A DNA stretch of 64,000 bases from Melanopsichium pennsylvanicum (GCA_900208305.1 OAPG01000017.1:372001-436000), one strand, 5' to 3'; counted from the first letter of the stretch, positions 42,921-52,597 are shown. Program-made: numbers and translations. Notes: generated from the sequence alone by a model not told the origin.

Positions 42921-44588
42921 ATGTCGTTCACAGCGCCCAACATCGGCGCGTCTCCCACCTCGGAGCGTCGCCTGCTATGGAAGATTGATCTCCTCCTCAT
43001 GCCCCTCATGACCATTGCTTATGGTCTTCAATTTTATGATAAGGCCATCCTCGCCTCGGCTTCAATCTTTGGCATCCTCAAAGACCTTGATCTCGCCGTC
43101 GTTCACCCTGGAAAGCCTCCCAAGACTTCTCTTGAACGCTATTCCACCGCCACCTCCGCCTTCTACTGGGGCTATCTCGTCGCAGCCCTTCCTATGGCCC
43201 TCCTGGTTCAGCGCTTCCGACCTAACATCTTCCTCGGCTGCGCCATCGTCTTGTGGGGAATCATCGTTATCCTCACCCCCTCCATCGGAAGCTGGAAAGG
43301 GTTGATCGCTCAGAGATTTTGGCTTGGGGCTGTTGAATCGGCGGTCAGTCCTGGCTTTCTCCTAATTACACGTTCGTGGTACAAAAGGTCAGAGCAACCA
43401 TTGCGATTGGGCATTTGGTATTCGGCCACCGGCCTCTTCTCCATCTTCTCAGGCTTGGTCAATTATGGTTTGGGCAAGGCTGGCACGAGATCAAGCGCCA
43501 AGTTACCTGCTTGGAAGTACATGTTCCTCTTCGCCGGCTCGCTTACCATCCTCTTTGGTGCAGTCATGCTGCTTCTCTTGCCATCTGGTCCAATCGGCGA
43601 TGCCATCTTGAAGATTCCCGGGTACAACAGCTTCTCGCCTGAGGAAAAGAGTCTTGCAGCTGGCCGATTACGAACCAACATCACCGGCGAGTCTGATGAC
43701 GACGCCTCTACCCTCCGCGCCTCAGAAGAGCATCACAAACAGGACTACATAGACCACGAGCTCAAGTCCATCGAAGCTTCTGCTACTACTTTGCCAACTG
43801 CTGGCCTCAAAGACAAATTCGCATCGCTCAATGTCTCTGCCGCAACTTCTGGCATTCGTCAACGCTGGAACTTTGCTCAGATTAGAGAAGCCCTCATGGA
43901 TTACAAGATCTATATCTTCTTCCTCCAAGCCATCTCGATCTATATCTGCAACGGAGGTGTCACAGCCTTTGGAGCCTACATAATCAGGTCGTTCGGCTAC
44001 ACTTCGCTGCGCTCAATCATCCTTCAGACCCCTGGCGGAGCTACTACTGCCATATCTATATATCTTTCGACGATAATCGTACTCAAGGTGAAGAATTCTC
44101 GCTCTGCCCTGCTCATTCTGACGTGCTTGCCCGTCATTGTTGGTGCTGCAATGATCTGGAAAGGCGATTGGACGAACCGAGCGGTCCCGCTTGCCGGTTA
44201 CTATCTGCTGCCTATCTTTGGAGCGCCATTTGTTCTGATGCTCTCGCTGAGCACGGCAAACGTTGCGGGTGCTACAAAGCAAAGTATCACAAGCGCATTC
44301 GTCTTTGCCGGGTACAATGTGGGTAACATCGTTGCGCCTTACCTCACACTAGCAAGCGAGGCCTCGATTCACTACAGGAGGACTTTTGTAGCCATCATCA
44401 CTTGTATGGCCATCACAATCCTCCTGACCCTGATTCTGGATGCTGGACTTTGGTACCAGAACAAGTCAAGGCGACAAGCCAGAGAAGTGGAAGGAAAGAG
44501 CAAGGATGAGGTCAACGAGATCAAAAAGAGGGCGATTCTGGAGGACTGGACCGACTGGCAGAACCCCTATTTCGAGTATGCGTACTGA
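42921..44588 (+). CDS. MFS transporter, anion:cation symporter (DAL5/TNA1-like) family
   Basis: 555-residue plasma-membrane transporter; the frame opens at a TTG but the first ATG is 42921. About twelve membrane helices are visible: six between about residues 25 and 225, a hydrophilic loop of about 95 residues, then six more up to about 525. The family signature spans helices 4-5: RFWLGAVESAVSPGFLLITRSWYKR, shown here in pieces as RFWLGAVESAVSPGF and ITRSWYKRSEQPLRLGIWY. Known relatives take up allantoate, nicotinate, pantothenate, biotin or other organic anions. The substrate cannot be told from sequence. Neighbours do not suggest a metabolic cluster. Confidence 0.9.
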   Translation: MSFTAPNIGASPTSERRLLWKIDLLLMPLMTIAYGLQFYDKAILASASIFGILKDLDLAVVHPGKPPKTSLERYSTATSAFYWGYLVAALPMALLVQRFRPNIFLGCAIVLWGIIVILTPSIGSWKGLIAQRFWLGAVESAVSPGFLLITRSWYKRSEQPLRLGIWYSATGLFSIFSGLVNYGLGKAGTRSSAKLPAWKYMFLFAGSLTILFGAVMLLLLPSGPIGDAILKIPGYNSFSPEEKSLAAGRLRTNITGESDDDASTLRASEEHHKQDYIDHELKSIEASATTLPTAGLKDKFASLNVSAATSGIRQRWNFAQIREALMDYKIYIFFLQAISIYICNGGVTAFGAYIIRSFGYTSLRSIILQTPGGATTAISIYLSTIIVLKVKNSRSALLILTCLPVIVGAAMIWKGDWTNRAVPLAGYYLLPIFGAPFVLMLSLSTANVAGATKQSITSAFVFAGYNVGNIVAPYLTLASEASIHYRRTFVAIITCMAITILLTLILDAGLWYQNKSRRQAREVEGKSKDEVNEIKKRAILEDWTDWQNPYFEYAY

Positions 44589-45339
44589 TTCAAATTCGAA
44601 CTCGACTAATTGTATGTAGGAATTGGATTTAGGACATGAATGAGACATGAAAAACTCAGATGATAGAGATCACATTAATCGTTGCTTTGTCTCAATCGCT
44701 CTCTATTGCTATTGTACTGAATACATTTCTACTAAGTCTGTGTACGAGCGTTGTTATGGTTTCGATCGAGCCAAAACGGTACTCGACTGGGACCTTTGAT
44801 CGGCAGCGCGGCCATGTCAGTTAACGCCTTAGCTGTTGCAGGCTTTGCTATGAGCCATCTAGCTTCTCAAATGATTCTAAGGCCAATGCTTCGCATCTCC
44901 TGCTTTGTTTTGGTGTCTTTTTGAAGACGTCTGTTCCAATATTGTGATGTTGAGGCAGACAATATTGCACAGAAGCGGGGTCGAGAAGTAAACATCATAT
45001 TGTAACAATTTTGGACGTGTGATGATTTGCTTGGCTTTCGGAATGTGTGCACCGCATACATGCAGGGTCCAAATCCATCACATTCCTCCTCGTCTCTGTA
45101 GGCTCGGTATTATTTTACCAACTCGTTGCTTTCTTTCTCGTTGCTAACTTGTTGCTTCTACACCATCGGTTCGCACATCCATCAAGCGGCTACGTCACAT
45201 GCCAAACTTGGTCTCCGCTGACGAACCCCGAACTTGGCACCTTCAGAACAAGAAGCTTTAGCTCTTGTCAGCAAGAACAACGCGGCATTCAACCATGAAC
45301 CCGGTCTGTACATAGGCAGGTTGGCAAAGAAAGTCTAGG
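44589..45339. other. Intergenic region upstream of the PAXX-like gene
   Basis: 751 bp; MFS 3' UTR and promoter of the next gene. No gene seen. Confidence 0.6.
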
Positions 45340-46359
45340 ATGGACCAAGTTCTGCTCAAGCTCAATGGCTTGGCTACTTTAATTCAGATAGGACATGCTG
45401 TGACGTCGCAATTTTTTGCCGCTTCGATATACGAGACCCCCACATTCGAAGCGAACAAGCAAGACCTGGATAATGCTGACGATGATACCGAAGAGGAAGA
45501 GTTGAACTTGTCACTTCGTAAGAGGCTCCGCAGCGAGAGTGTCGAAGAAGCAGACGCTGCAGCGGTACTTGAGCTTCGCGGTTCATGGACCGTCTTATTG
45601 GGCAGCGATCAGGGATGGTGGAGCGTCTCGTTTCAAGGAAAAGCACTGAAGAACTTTATTCAATCAAACATAAACAAGGCCACTGGATCTCGTCTCCATC
45701 TGGCCGATGCAATGGCCTTCAGCCAAAGAGTTTGGCTCGCATGGCAAAGACAGAGCATCCATCTTGCCATAAAGCGAACCGAGTCCTTGAATACCGCATT
45801 GTGGCCTTTCATCAAGGTCCACATCGACCTGGACACCGACCCAATTTCTCTAACACTCGAACGCCTTTCCTCGGAAGCCGCTCTCGCCGCCACCACGCGT
45901 TTGCTTCTCAACTCTTTCCACTCCTTAGCTTCAGAGCCTCAGCAAACCGCATCGAGAAGCTTATCATCATCAATTGAACATGATCAGCTGCAAAAGAAGC
46001 TAGAAGCGACGCAACAGGCGCTCCGAGAAGAACGTCAAAAATACCGATCCCTTCTTGCAGCACCCTCCGCCTCGACTAAGCGAACAGGGAGGAGGCCTGT
46101 TGTTGGGCTAGCACCAAGCTTCACTAACTCTTCGCAAAGATCGTTGACCCTGCCGCCACCTTCACCATCTCAGGGCTCAAAGAACAAGAATGAACAGCCG
46201 AACAGTAGTTCAGACATTGGCCCAAGCTCGGACGATTTGCAGGGAGACGGGGTGAGACAGTCGCAAAGGGCGTCTCAAAAATTAAGGGCTTCGCTAGTAA
46301 ATCCTACGAGGGTTCGAAGGGCCGATCCTAGCGACAATGATGACTTTGTTGGGGATTGA
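45340..46359 (+). CDS. Candidate PAXX-like factor of the XRCC4/XLF superfamily
   Basis: 339-residue single-exon protein from ATG 45340. The suggested architecture is that of PAXX, an accessory factor of non-homologous end joining that binds Ku. A head domain covers about residues 1-175, with an acidic insert at 40-75, then GSWTVLLGSDQGWWSVSF and later HIDLDTDPISLTLE, which look like beta strands around a helical stretch. A helix (about 178-198) and a coiled coil (about 214-238) follow, then a disordered Ser/Pro linker. The last 22 residues read S-L-V-N-P, two basic clusters and a D-D-F ending (Phe336). Human PAXX ends similarly with S-L-I-N-P, Lys residues and V-D-F, the Ku-binding tail. The head similarity is weak, so XLF, XRCC4 or an unrelated protein remain possible. 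Confidence 0.5.
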   Translation: MDQVLLKLNGLATLIQIGHAVTSQFFAASIYETPTFEANKQDLDNADDDTEEEELNLSLRKRLRSESVEEADAAAVLELRGSWTVLLGSDQGWWSVSFQGKALKNFIQSNINKATGSRLHLADAMAFSQRVWLAWQRQSIHLAIKRTESLNTALWPFIKVHIDLDTDPISLTLERLSSEAALAATTRLLLNSFHSLASEPQQTASRSLSSSIEHDQLQKKLEATQQALREERQKYRSLLAAPSASTKRTGRRPVVGLAPSFTNSSQRSLTLPPPSPSQGSKNKNEQPNSSSDIGPSSDDLQGDGVRQSQRASQKLRASLVNPTRVRRADPSDNDDFVGD

Positions 46360-46656
46360 TTCGCCAAGAGCAGTAACTATGGTAAAGCATTCTTGTATAC
46401 AGTTACAATGCTGCGTTTTTTGGCACCTCAATTTCTGCCTTCTTTTTTTTTCTTTTATTTTTTTTTCCGACGCCCGCTCTCTTGGTAGAAGAGAGAGCGC
46501 GTGCCTTTTTAAAAATGTGCGTGTCTGCAATCGGCTAGAAAAATTCAAGAAATTTACCCTGCACGCTCAGCTCGTATGATTGAACTAATACCCGATTCTT
46601 CTCTTCTCACCATCACATCATCTCTCTTAGGGTGCGAGGCGACTTATGGAACGGCA
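46360..46656. other. Intergenic region PAXX-like / MPP6
   Basis: 297 bp. It includes T-rich runs at about 46443-46468 and an imperfect inverted repeat at about 46474-46500. An in-frame upstream ATG for the next gene lies at 46576. Confidence 0.5.
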
Positions 46657-47400
46657 ATGTCAACTCCATCAGGCAGATCAGCCACCGTCACATCTCTCAG
46701 TGGTCGCGTGAATGCGCTCAAGTTCATGCAACGCGCATCCCCATCTTCTCCCTCTTCATCGCCTTCCAAGCCTACCGCTAGCACATCTGCAACTTGTACT
46801 CTCGCATCGCCCTCGCCCGCCGCAGCTTCACCTGCTTTAGCTTCTTCTACATTTGGCGGCGAAGCTTCAGAAGAAAACTGGTCGCTCTCTACCGCTGCCA
46901 TCGCCAAGCTCAGAGCAAAGGCCACCGGTCAATTGCAAACAAACAAGCAGGTCAAGCAGGGTCCAACGATATCGCAGGAGGCTGGGTTCGACGCTTGGCT
47001 GATTGGCCGAGAGGATTTGGAGAATTCCTCGTCGGCAACAAAACAAAGCTCGAGGCAAACGTTTGGGAAGCTCGACAAACGAAGAGACGACGTCCCAGAA
47101 GGTCAAGAGCAAGAGGAAAGCAGGAAACCATCAATTAAAATCGACAACGACGACAAAGAAAAAGGGGAACAGGCAACGTTGGAACCAGATTTTGAAAGCG
47201 ACACAGAAAAGCCAAGAAAAACCGACTTCGTCAAGCCAGGTTCGATTAAGAACGACTCAGCTAGCCACAAGAGACTGAGACAGGACGCAAGTTCGTCAGC
47301 AACCAAAAAGGCCAAAAAGGGTAGGCACTCCAAGGACCACGACAAGGTCGTTTTTGCCAGAAAGCGCGGTGGGAAACTTGGCATCTCTGGTGGACGTTAG
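46657..47400 (+). CDS. MPP6: MPP6-like nuclear exosome cofactor
   Basis: 247 residues from ATG 46657. An upstream in-frame ATG (46576) would add 27 residues without family similarity. The family motif is at residues 14-26: LSGRVNALKFMQR, matching the conserved basic FM-containing opening of Mpp6/MPHOSPH6. Next is an acidic Trp segment (EENWSLS) and further on GFDAWLIGRE with RQTFGKLDKRRDD, comparable to the conserved RxTFG-type segment of yeast Mpp6. The C-terminal half is highly charged, with NLS-like clusters (KKAKKGRHSK, FARKRGGK). Mpp6 tethers the helicase Mtr4 to the exosome. The gene is followed only 70 bp later by GPI2 on the same strand. Confidence 0.75.
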   Translation: MSTPSGRSATVTSLSGRVNALKFMQRASPSSPSSSPSKPTASTSATCTLASPSPAAASPALASSTFGGEASEENWSLSTAAIAKLRAKATGQLQTNKQVKQGPTISQEAGFDAWLIGREDLENSSSATKQSSRQTFGKLDKRRDDVPEGQEQEESRKPSIKIDNDDKEKGEQATLEPDFESDTEKPRKTDFVKPGSIKNDSASHKRLRQDASSSATKKAKKGRHSKDHDKVVFARKRGGKLGISGGR

Positions 47401-47470
47401 AGATCGAAAGTCAAAGTGCATCTTTTGAACACACCCTTCGCTGAGAGATCCGGGGAGTGGGGGAGCAATC

Positions 47471-48532
47471 ATGTCGAACCGAGAAAAGGTTAGCAAAGCG
47501 GTAGAAGGGGTCAAATTTGAAAAGGTACTATGGCGCAAGCAGCCATTTATGGACAACTTTGTTCCTGAATCATTCCTTTCGGATCTACGAACCAACCAAC
47601 AGGTGGTACTACCTACGTTTGTAGATCTGGTCATGGCGAGCTTGCGCATCTCTGCTCGATTCTTGAGCGTGATCCTTTTCGCTCTTTTGTTCGTGCACTT
47701 GCACTTGGCAACGTTTGACGCTGAAATGCTTCTTGTTGTCATTTTGGCTTGCTTCCTTGTGCGGTCGCTGTTGTCCAGGTTTTCTGTACAAGCAACCAAC
47801 AGAGGTGGGGAGGCAAGGGATGAGGGCGGAGGTAAAGGAGGGAGGAGGAAGGTTATTGGCGCTGGACTGGGTAAGGTCGTCATAGGTTTAGTTCTTCTCG
47901 CGGTTTCTCCAGTTCTACGTACTCTTACCGAATCAACCACTTCAGACAGCATCTGGGCTCTATCCGCTCTTCTCTTCTTCCTTCACCTCGCGTTGGCGGA
48001 TTACTCAGGCCATAAAGAAGGAAAGAAGTTGACCGATACGCTTTCGTTCAATGCAGCCATTTCGGCTTCCGTCGTACTCGCAAGTCGATTGGGTTCAAAT
48101 CAAGACACTTTCACTTTGCTCATTTTGGCTGTCCTTCTCTTCGCTCCTTCTTCTTCTTCTTCTTCAATAAGACTTAGCGTCAATGTTGCCACCTCAACGA
48201 ATAGTGACAAGAAACAAAAATTTACTCATGAAACTATGCGGGATCTTGTACGCTTTGCAACTCTCTATACGCTCACAATGACGGTAGGAGTAGGATTCAA
48301 ATTCGTACTTGAAGCAAGTAGAGAAGAAAAAGAAGAAGCGGAGAAGGGAGAGATGGGTTGGATATGGATGGCTCTAGCATATACCAATGTTGTAGTTACT
48401 TTTGTGAGCATGGTATGTCCATGGTGGATTCGAATGGCTCAAGTTTGGAAAATGGAAATCTCGGGTCCTTGGGATCCTGCCGAACCCATCCTCTCTACTT
48501 TTCCTCTCTCTCATTATTCTTCACACTCTTAA
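47471..48532 (+). CDS. GPI2: GPI-GlcNAc transferase subunit GPI2 / PIG-C
   Basis: 353-residue multi-pass ER membrane protein of the complex that adds GlcNAc to phosphatidylinositol, the first step of GPI anchor synthesis. Near the N-terminus is the family signature: WRKQPFMDNFVPESFL. Hydrophobic helices follow from about residue 50, including FLSVILFALLFVHLHLA and LLVVILACFLVRSLL, and then SALLFFLHLALADYSG and LTDTLSFNAAISASVVLASRLGS, which are strongly conserved in PIG-C. Single exon, ATG 47471. A Ser run is encoded by TTC repeats at about 48149-48167. The 70-bp spacing to MPP6 means the promoter probably overlaps the end of MPP6. Confidence 0.92.
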   Translation: MSNREKVSKAVEGVKFEKVLWRKQPFMDNFVPESFLSDLRTNQQVVLPTFVDLVMASLRISARFLSVILFALLFVHLHLATFDAEMLLVVILACFLVRSLLSRFSVQATNRGGEARDEGGGKGGRRKVIGAGLGKVVIGLVLLAVSPVLRTLTESTTSDSIWALSALLFFLHLALADYSGHKEGKKLTDTLSFNAAISASVVLASRLGSNQDTFTLLILAVLLFAPSSSSSSIRLSVNVATSTNSDKKQKFTHETMRDLVRFATLYTLTMTVGVGFKFVLEASREEKEEAEKGEMGWIWMALAYTNVVVTFVSMVCPWWIRMAQVWKMEISGPWDPAEPILSTFPLSHYSSHS

Positions 48533-48651
48533 TTGCAAGTATCAACCAATTCGCTATCCATCCATGAAAAAATGTACTATATATAAAATAAGCAGCTACT
48601 AACTAAAGCGAACAAGTTTTGAATCACTAGTTGGGTTTTTTTTTTTTTTTT

Positions 48652-50805
48652 TTACCACTCTAAAAGGTTTCCTGAGGAATCCCGAACTTGAATCGCATCA
48701 TAGTCAAGCGTATTCCAAAATTCACCATCTTCTTCTCCTTCCCCATCCTCGTCTACCGCCTTACCCACTGCTTCGTAATGCATTTCTCTTTGCTCGTCTA
48801 AACCCTCTAGATCGAATTCCACTTTCACCTCTGATGACCCTTTTGCATGTGTTTGCGAACGTGTTTTTGTTTGAGCAAAATGACGATGAACTTGGGCTGC
48901 GCGCCATTCACAACCATCCATCCATTCGCACGTCCAACATCGTCGTGTCTGATGCACAGATACACCCATCAATTCTCTTTGACCTTTCCACATTGCAATC
49001 ATATGCCCAAGGTATGTGTCAAGCGTGTTCGAGTCGTGTGAAAAGCTGACGATGCCGATAATACTAGCAGCATTCGATTCTGGGTCGTGTTCAGAAGAGC
49101 TAGGTGAGTCTGAACTCGCAGAACTCAACGAGATGCAAGGTTGAGTTGAGGAGGAAGCTTTGCGAGGGCTGCAAGGGGAAAGTGAGGAGAGCGCTTGTTC
49201 GATGGCCTGTGAAGCGTCATTTCTTCCTTCCAGCGCATCGATCGACTTTCTCGTCTCTACACTCTCTACACTCTCTACACTCTCTACACCTTCTTCCTGA
49301 TTGACAGATTCAGAGGTTCTCGTTTCGTCAGAAATGTCCAGATTTGGTGGATCGTCACCACCTTCGTCATCACCATGTGCTTTAACTTCTGACTCTGGCT
49401 CTGACTTGGCTATCGCTGTATCAAACAACGTCACCTGCCGTAACCCGTCCGCCTCCTTATCCATCTCTTTCTTCGGAGACCGTTCGACTGGCGTCTTCTT
49501 TCGCTTTCGCCTTCTCCTCCAAGACTGCCTTCTGTATGTCAACGTCAACAAATCTTGTATCACCGCAGCATGACTTATATCGCCCTGTTCATCCTCCAAA
49601 CCCTGACCCTTCTTTGCATCCCTCGCCAGCTCCCTCAATCCCTGTTCGAGCAGCAGTCGAATATGGTGCAGGGTACACACATCTGCATCGTTGTTTGCTA
49701 CAAACAGCGCTAGATCCACACCCCAGCTTTCGCACAATGGTTCGGCATCGCGCAAGAATGACGTCGAGAGTGGTTGGTGTGGATCAAGGTCGAGTGAGGT
49801 GAAAGTGTGTGTCCAGTCCATCGGTGTTGCGTTGCTGTCGAATGAGACAGTGCTCTGCTGAGAAGAAGAAGAAGAAGAAGAAGAAGGAGCGGATAAGGGA
49901 GGGGAAGAGGATAGAGCGCCGAGGAGAAGACCGTCAAAGAGCCTTTTGTACGTCATACATTGCATGCGAGCGCTGACTTGATCTTCTTGTGCAGGAAGCC
50001 AAGAAGAGATCCTCGTTTTCGTGTCGGACAGAAAGTACGCCCAGCTGTGATTTGCTTCTGATGGTTTCGTAGATGGTGACGATACTTGTGCGTCGGATTG
50101 AGATTCCGATTGTGAACCGAAAAAGCAAGTCAATGGGCACACGCAAGAATTCTTGCTCTCTCCAACCTTTGCCTTTGGTTTTTTTGGACTAGCTTTATTG
50201 CGGAGTTTGTGCTTCTTCCACTCTTCTTGACTGGTCCATGTCATAGTTGACTTCTTCTGCTTGGGTTGCGAATGTGTGCATCGTTTCTCGATTTCGTCAA
50301 TCACACCCATGACGAATACTCCATACATCCATCCATAAACAGGGACTTCCCTAACGCAATTGTGCTCCTTGGCCTTGCCTTTGCCTTTGTTACTGCTCTG
50401 TGCCGGTTTGAGCTGCAGCAAGGCTTGCACATCACACCACAGATTCAAGATTCGAAGAGCCCAACTGTCCTCCTTTGTCTCTGTCTTGACATTCACTTGA
50501 ACGGGAGCCACTTGCTTTTCGAGAATCGTGTGGACGGTTTTTCCTGCGAAGAGAATGGCATCTTTCTTTTCGACCAAGGCTGGGGCAGCAGAAAGTATGG
50601 TTCCAGAGACAGTGGTGATGGTCGAAGGACGTTGAGAGGGTGGTAGATGGGATAGGGAGAGAATGCCGTATTGATAGTTGTATTCGCACCAAGAAGGACC
50701 CACGAGATCAGAGACCGAGAGGTAGCCTTTGCGGTTGAAGTGATCGGGGAGAGAGGCTGGTGGTGATCTCCTGGTGCGACGACGTTCGGGATTGGCACTG
50801 TTCAT
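48652..50805 (-). CDS. EXO5: Exonuclease V (EXO5/DEM1-like)
   Basis: Single-strand DNA exonuclease of the PD-(D/E)XK superfamily with a 4Fe-4S cluster; yeast Exo5 acts in mitochondrial DNA maintenance, the animal form in nuclear repair. 717 residues, single exon. Seen: YLSVSDLVGPSWCEYNYQYG with the first cluster Cys (Cys40), the nuclease-core stretch VPVYGWMYGVFVMGVIDEI, then SDTKTRISSWLP with a catalytic D-x-K pattern (DTKT), and MQCMTYKRLFDGLL. The C-terminal cluster ligands are in RRCWTCEWMDGCEW. Large disordered inserts, with a triple ESV repeat from a nonamer DNA repeat, sit between the nuclease halves and make it longer than animal EXO5 (about 370). There is no obvious mitochondrial presequence. 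Confidence 0.87.
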   Translation of the reverse strand: MNSANPERRRTRRSPPASLPDHFNRKGYLSVSDLVGPSWCEYNYQYGILSLSHLPPSQRPSTITTVSGTILSAAPALVEKKDAILFAGKTVHTILEKQVAPVQVNVKTETKEDSWALRILNLWCDVQALLQLKPAQSSNKGKGKAKEHNCVREVPVYGWMYGVFVMGVIDEIEKRCTHSQPKQKKSTMTWTSQEEWKKHKLRNKASPKKPKAKVGESKNSCVCPLTCFFGSQSESQSDAQVSSPSTKPSEANHSWAYFLSDTKTRISSWLPAQEDQVSARMQCMTYKRLFDGLLLGALSSSPPLSAPSSSSSSSSQQSTVSFDSNATPMDWTHTFTSLDLDPHQPLSTSFLRDAEPLCESWGVDLALFVANNDADVCTLHHIRLLLEQGLRELARDAKKGQGLEDEQGDISHAAVIQDLLTLTYRRQSWRRRRKRKKTPVERSPKKEMDKEADGLRQVTLFDTAIAKSEPESEVKAHGDDEGGDDPPNLDISDETRTSESVNQEEGVESVESVESVETRKSIDALEGRNDASQAIEQALSSLSPCSPRKASSSTQPCISLSSASSDSPSSSEHDPESNAASIIGIVSFSHDSNTLDTYLGHMIAMWKGQRELMGVSVHQTRRCWTCEWMDGCEWRAAQVHRHFAQTKTRSQTHAKGSSEVKVEFDLEGLDEQREMHYEAVGKAVDEDGEGEEDGEFWNTLDYDAIQVRDSSGNLLEW
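49255..49289 (-). repeat. 9-bp tandem repeat (TCTACACTC)n within EXO5
   Basis: About four units, read as a repeated Glu-Ser-Val in a disordered insert. Confidence 0.9.
49860..49887 (-). repeat. AAG/CTT repeat encoding poly-Ser in EXO5
   Basis: Nine trinucleotide units on the plus strand, read as Ser codons on the minus strand. Confidence 0.85.
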
Positions 50806-51167
50806 CGTACCTTTGGTGCAAAGGTGAGGGTATTCAAATTTTCATCTTGCTTGAATGTGGCTGATCACAGTTGATGGTGCTTGTTGCTGTACAAGTTGTA
50901 GAAAAGACAGGGAGTGATGAGAAGAAGACAAGTTTGACACATGTCATAGAAGAGTGTAAATTGATTCTAAGCATCGACTTAGCACAGAGCAGCAACATTG
51001 GTCGGCGAAATTGGCGGCGTAAAAATCGGCCTTTTCTCACAATTTTATGCTGTTTCTTTCACCTTTTCTCATTGTTGTCCCTCATACGCTTACCCTTTAG
51101 AGTCACTCTCACCACTTCTTGCATCTTGATCCTATACTGTACTTGACTTGATTTTGCATCTACAATC
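50806..51167. promoter_or_regulatory. Divergent promoter region EXO5 / unrecognised gene
   Basis: 362 bp between divergent ATGs; CT- and T-rich on the plus strand just upstream of 51168. Both promoters are expected here. Confidence 0.45.
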
Positions 51168-52334
51168 ATGTCTCGACTGTCCTTCTTGACAGCGCCGAAC
51201 TCGCGCCATTCCCTCTCTTTCCCTTATGACCAAGTTGACGAATCGCTCACCAGTCTTTCACGCGATGCCACACCCACGATCCAAGACCTTCCTTCGTCAT
51301 CTCGATCAATACCATCTTCATCATCCATCATCGCCTCTCTTCGTGGAATCCTCACATCCCTTCTCATTCTGACTCCACCTGAACTACATCCGGATCAACT
51401 CTCTTCCGACCTCCAAATGCGACATCGAATACTATCACTTCCTTCTACCGCACCTTATGCTCCCGATCTTGTCGAAAACATCATCTTTTCCTCCTCTTAC
51501 TCTCACCCTTCGGTAGACTGTGTCTCTTATTCCGACGAAGAACGATCAAATCTGCAACATGATTTCGTCTCTTGGTTATCCCGTCCTCCGATCGAACTCG
51601 ATATTCATGAGACAGATATTCATGCCACCGCACGCAGTTTGTTCCTCAAACGAATGACAGTGATGCGAATCGCACAGCAGGGTGATCAGAATCCGATCGA
51701 TCTTCGAGACTACGAGCTGCTCTGTTGTGAAAATTGGCATAGGCATAGAAGAGTGTGTGTAAGGTTCCCAGAAAACGCTAGTCAGAGTTCGAGGTTACAT
51801 CTCATGATGGTAGACGAGAACAAAGGGCAAGAGCAAGAGCAAGGGGAAAGGGGAGGAGGGTGGAAGGTAGACAATCTCTTCTCGTTGCATAGGACCGATA
51901 TGGAGGATAGAGTGGAGGGGATGCATGTATGGACTGAATCATGTGAGCATGCTTATGTTAGGCTGGGTACGAGGACCAAAGAAGAACAACGAGGGGACGA
52001 GCAAGGGCCAGGTGAAGCTGGGGCAGAGTACATTGCTGATGCAGATGATTTCTGGGCCGGATTTTCAGATGAGGACGATGAACAGGAAAAGGAATCAGCT
52101 CGCACATCGACAAGCTTGATTGCTTTATCAACAGAACCACCAGTGGAGAGGCAAGAGTCAAGAAACGCGGCAGCCAATACAGATCAAGAGATGGCTATCA
52201 GAGACATTATTCGAGGAGCATATACCCTTCATCGTAACTTGCATCCGCACAAATCCGATCCATACTCGATTCAAGCTTTTCTCAATGTTGTTCATTCAAC
52301 TATTGCACCCGCTACATCTACATCACAACCTTGA
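51168..52334 (+). CDS. Unrecognised acidic protein
   Basis: 388-residue single-exon protein from ATG 51168; not recognised. The N-terminal 50 residues are Ser-rich and disordered. Residues 50-200 have mixed helix-like composition with hydrophobic patches (SIIASLRGILTSLLIL, then TARSLFLKRMTVMRIAQQ). Two short conserved-looking blocks stand out: DADDFWAGFSDEDDE (around residue 290) and a C-terminal helix IRDIIRGAYTLHRNLHPHKSD. No signal peptide, clear membrane helix or enzymatic motif is seen. The FWAGF/acidic block resembles peptide segments in uncharacterised basidiomycete proteins, which is only an impression. Confidence 0.65.
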   Translation: MSRLSFLTAPNSRHSLSFPYDQVDESLTSLSRDATPTIQDLPSSSRSIPSSSSIIASLRGILTSLLILTPPELHPDQLSSDLQMRHRILSLPSTAPYAPDLVENIIFSSSYSHPSVDCVSYSDEERSNLQHDFVSWLSRPPIELDIHETDIHATARSLFLKRMTVMRIAQQGDQNPIDLRDYELLCCENWHRHRRVCVRFPENASQSSRLHLMMVDENKGQEQEQGERGGGWKVDNLFSLHRTDMEDRVEGMHVWTESCEHAYVRLGTRTKEEQRGDEQGPGEAGAEYIADADDFWAGFSDEDDEQEKESARTSTSLIALSTEPPVERQESRNAAANTDQEMAIRDIIRGAYTLHRNLHPHKSDPYSIQAFLNVVHSTIAPATSTSQP

Positions 52335-52597
52335 TGGATTTCTTGCGCATCTTTCCCGCTAATGTATCGTACCGTACATTTAATGTATTCATTCTTGCTC
52401 AAAAATCTGTAACAACACACAAAATATTACGTACAACGCACGGGTTCCACGCATGTGCAACTTTAGTTTTGGTCATGTTCATCTCTGGCCTCAAATTGCA
52501 AGACACTGTTCCCATCCGCTTTTGGAGTGGGCACAGTGATAGAAAAAGGAAACAAGGAGGAAAGGTTTCGTCAAGTGACTTTAACTCTTACTCGTCC

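Noticed and set aside
46474..46500. Hairpin next to T runs as a bacterial-type terminator
   Set aside because: The genome is fungal, the stem is imperfect and the T runs lie mainly before the hairpin on the plus strand.
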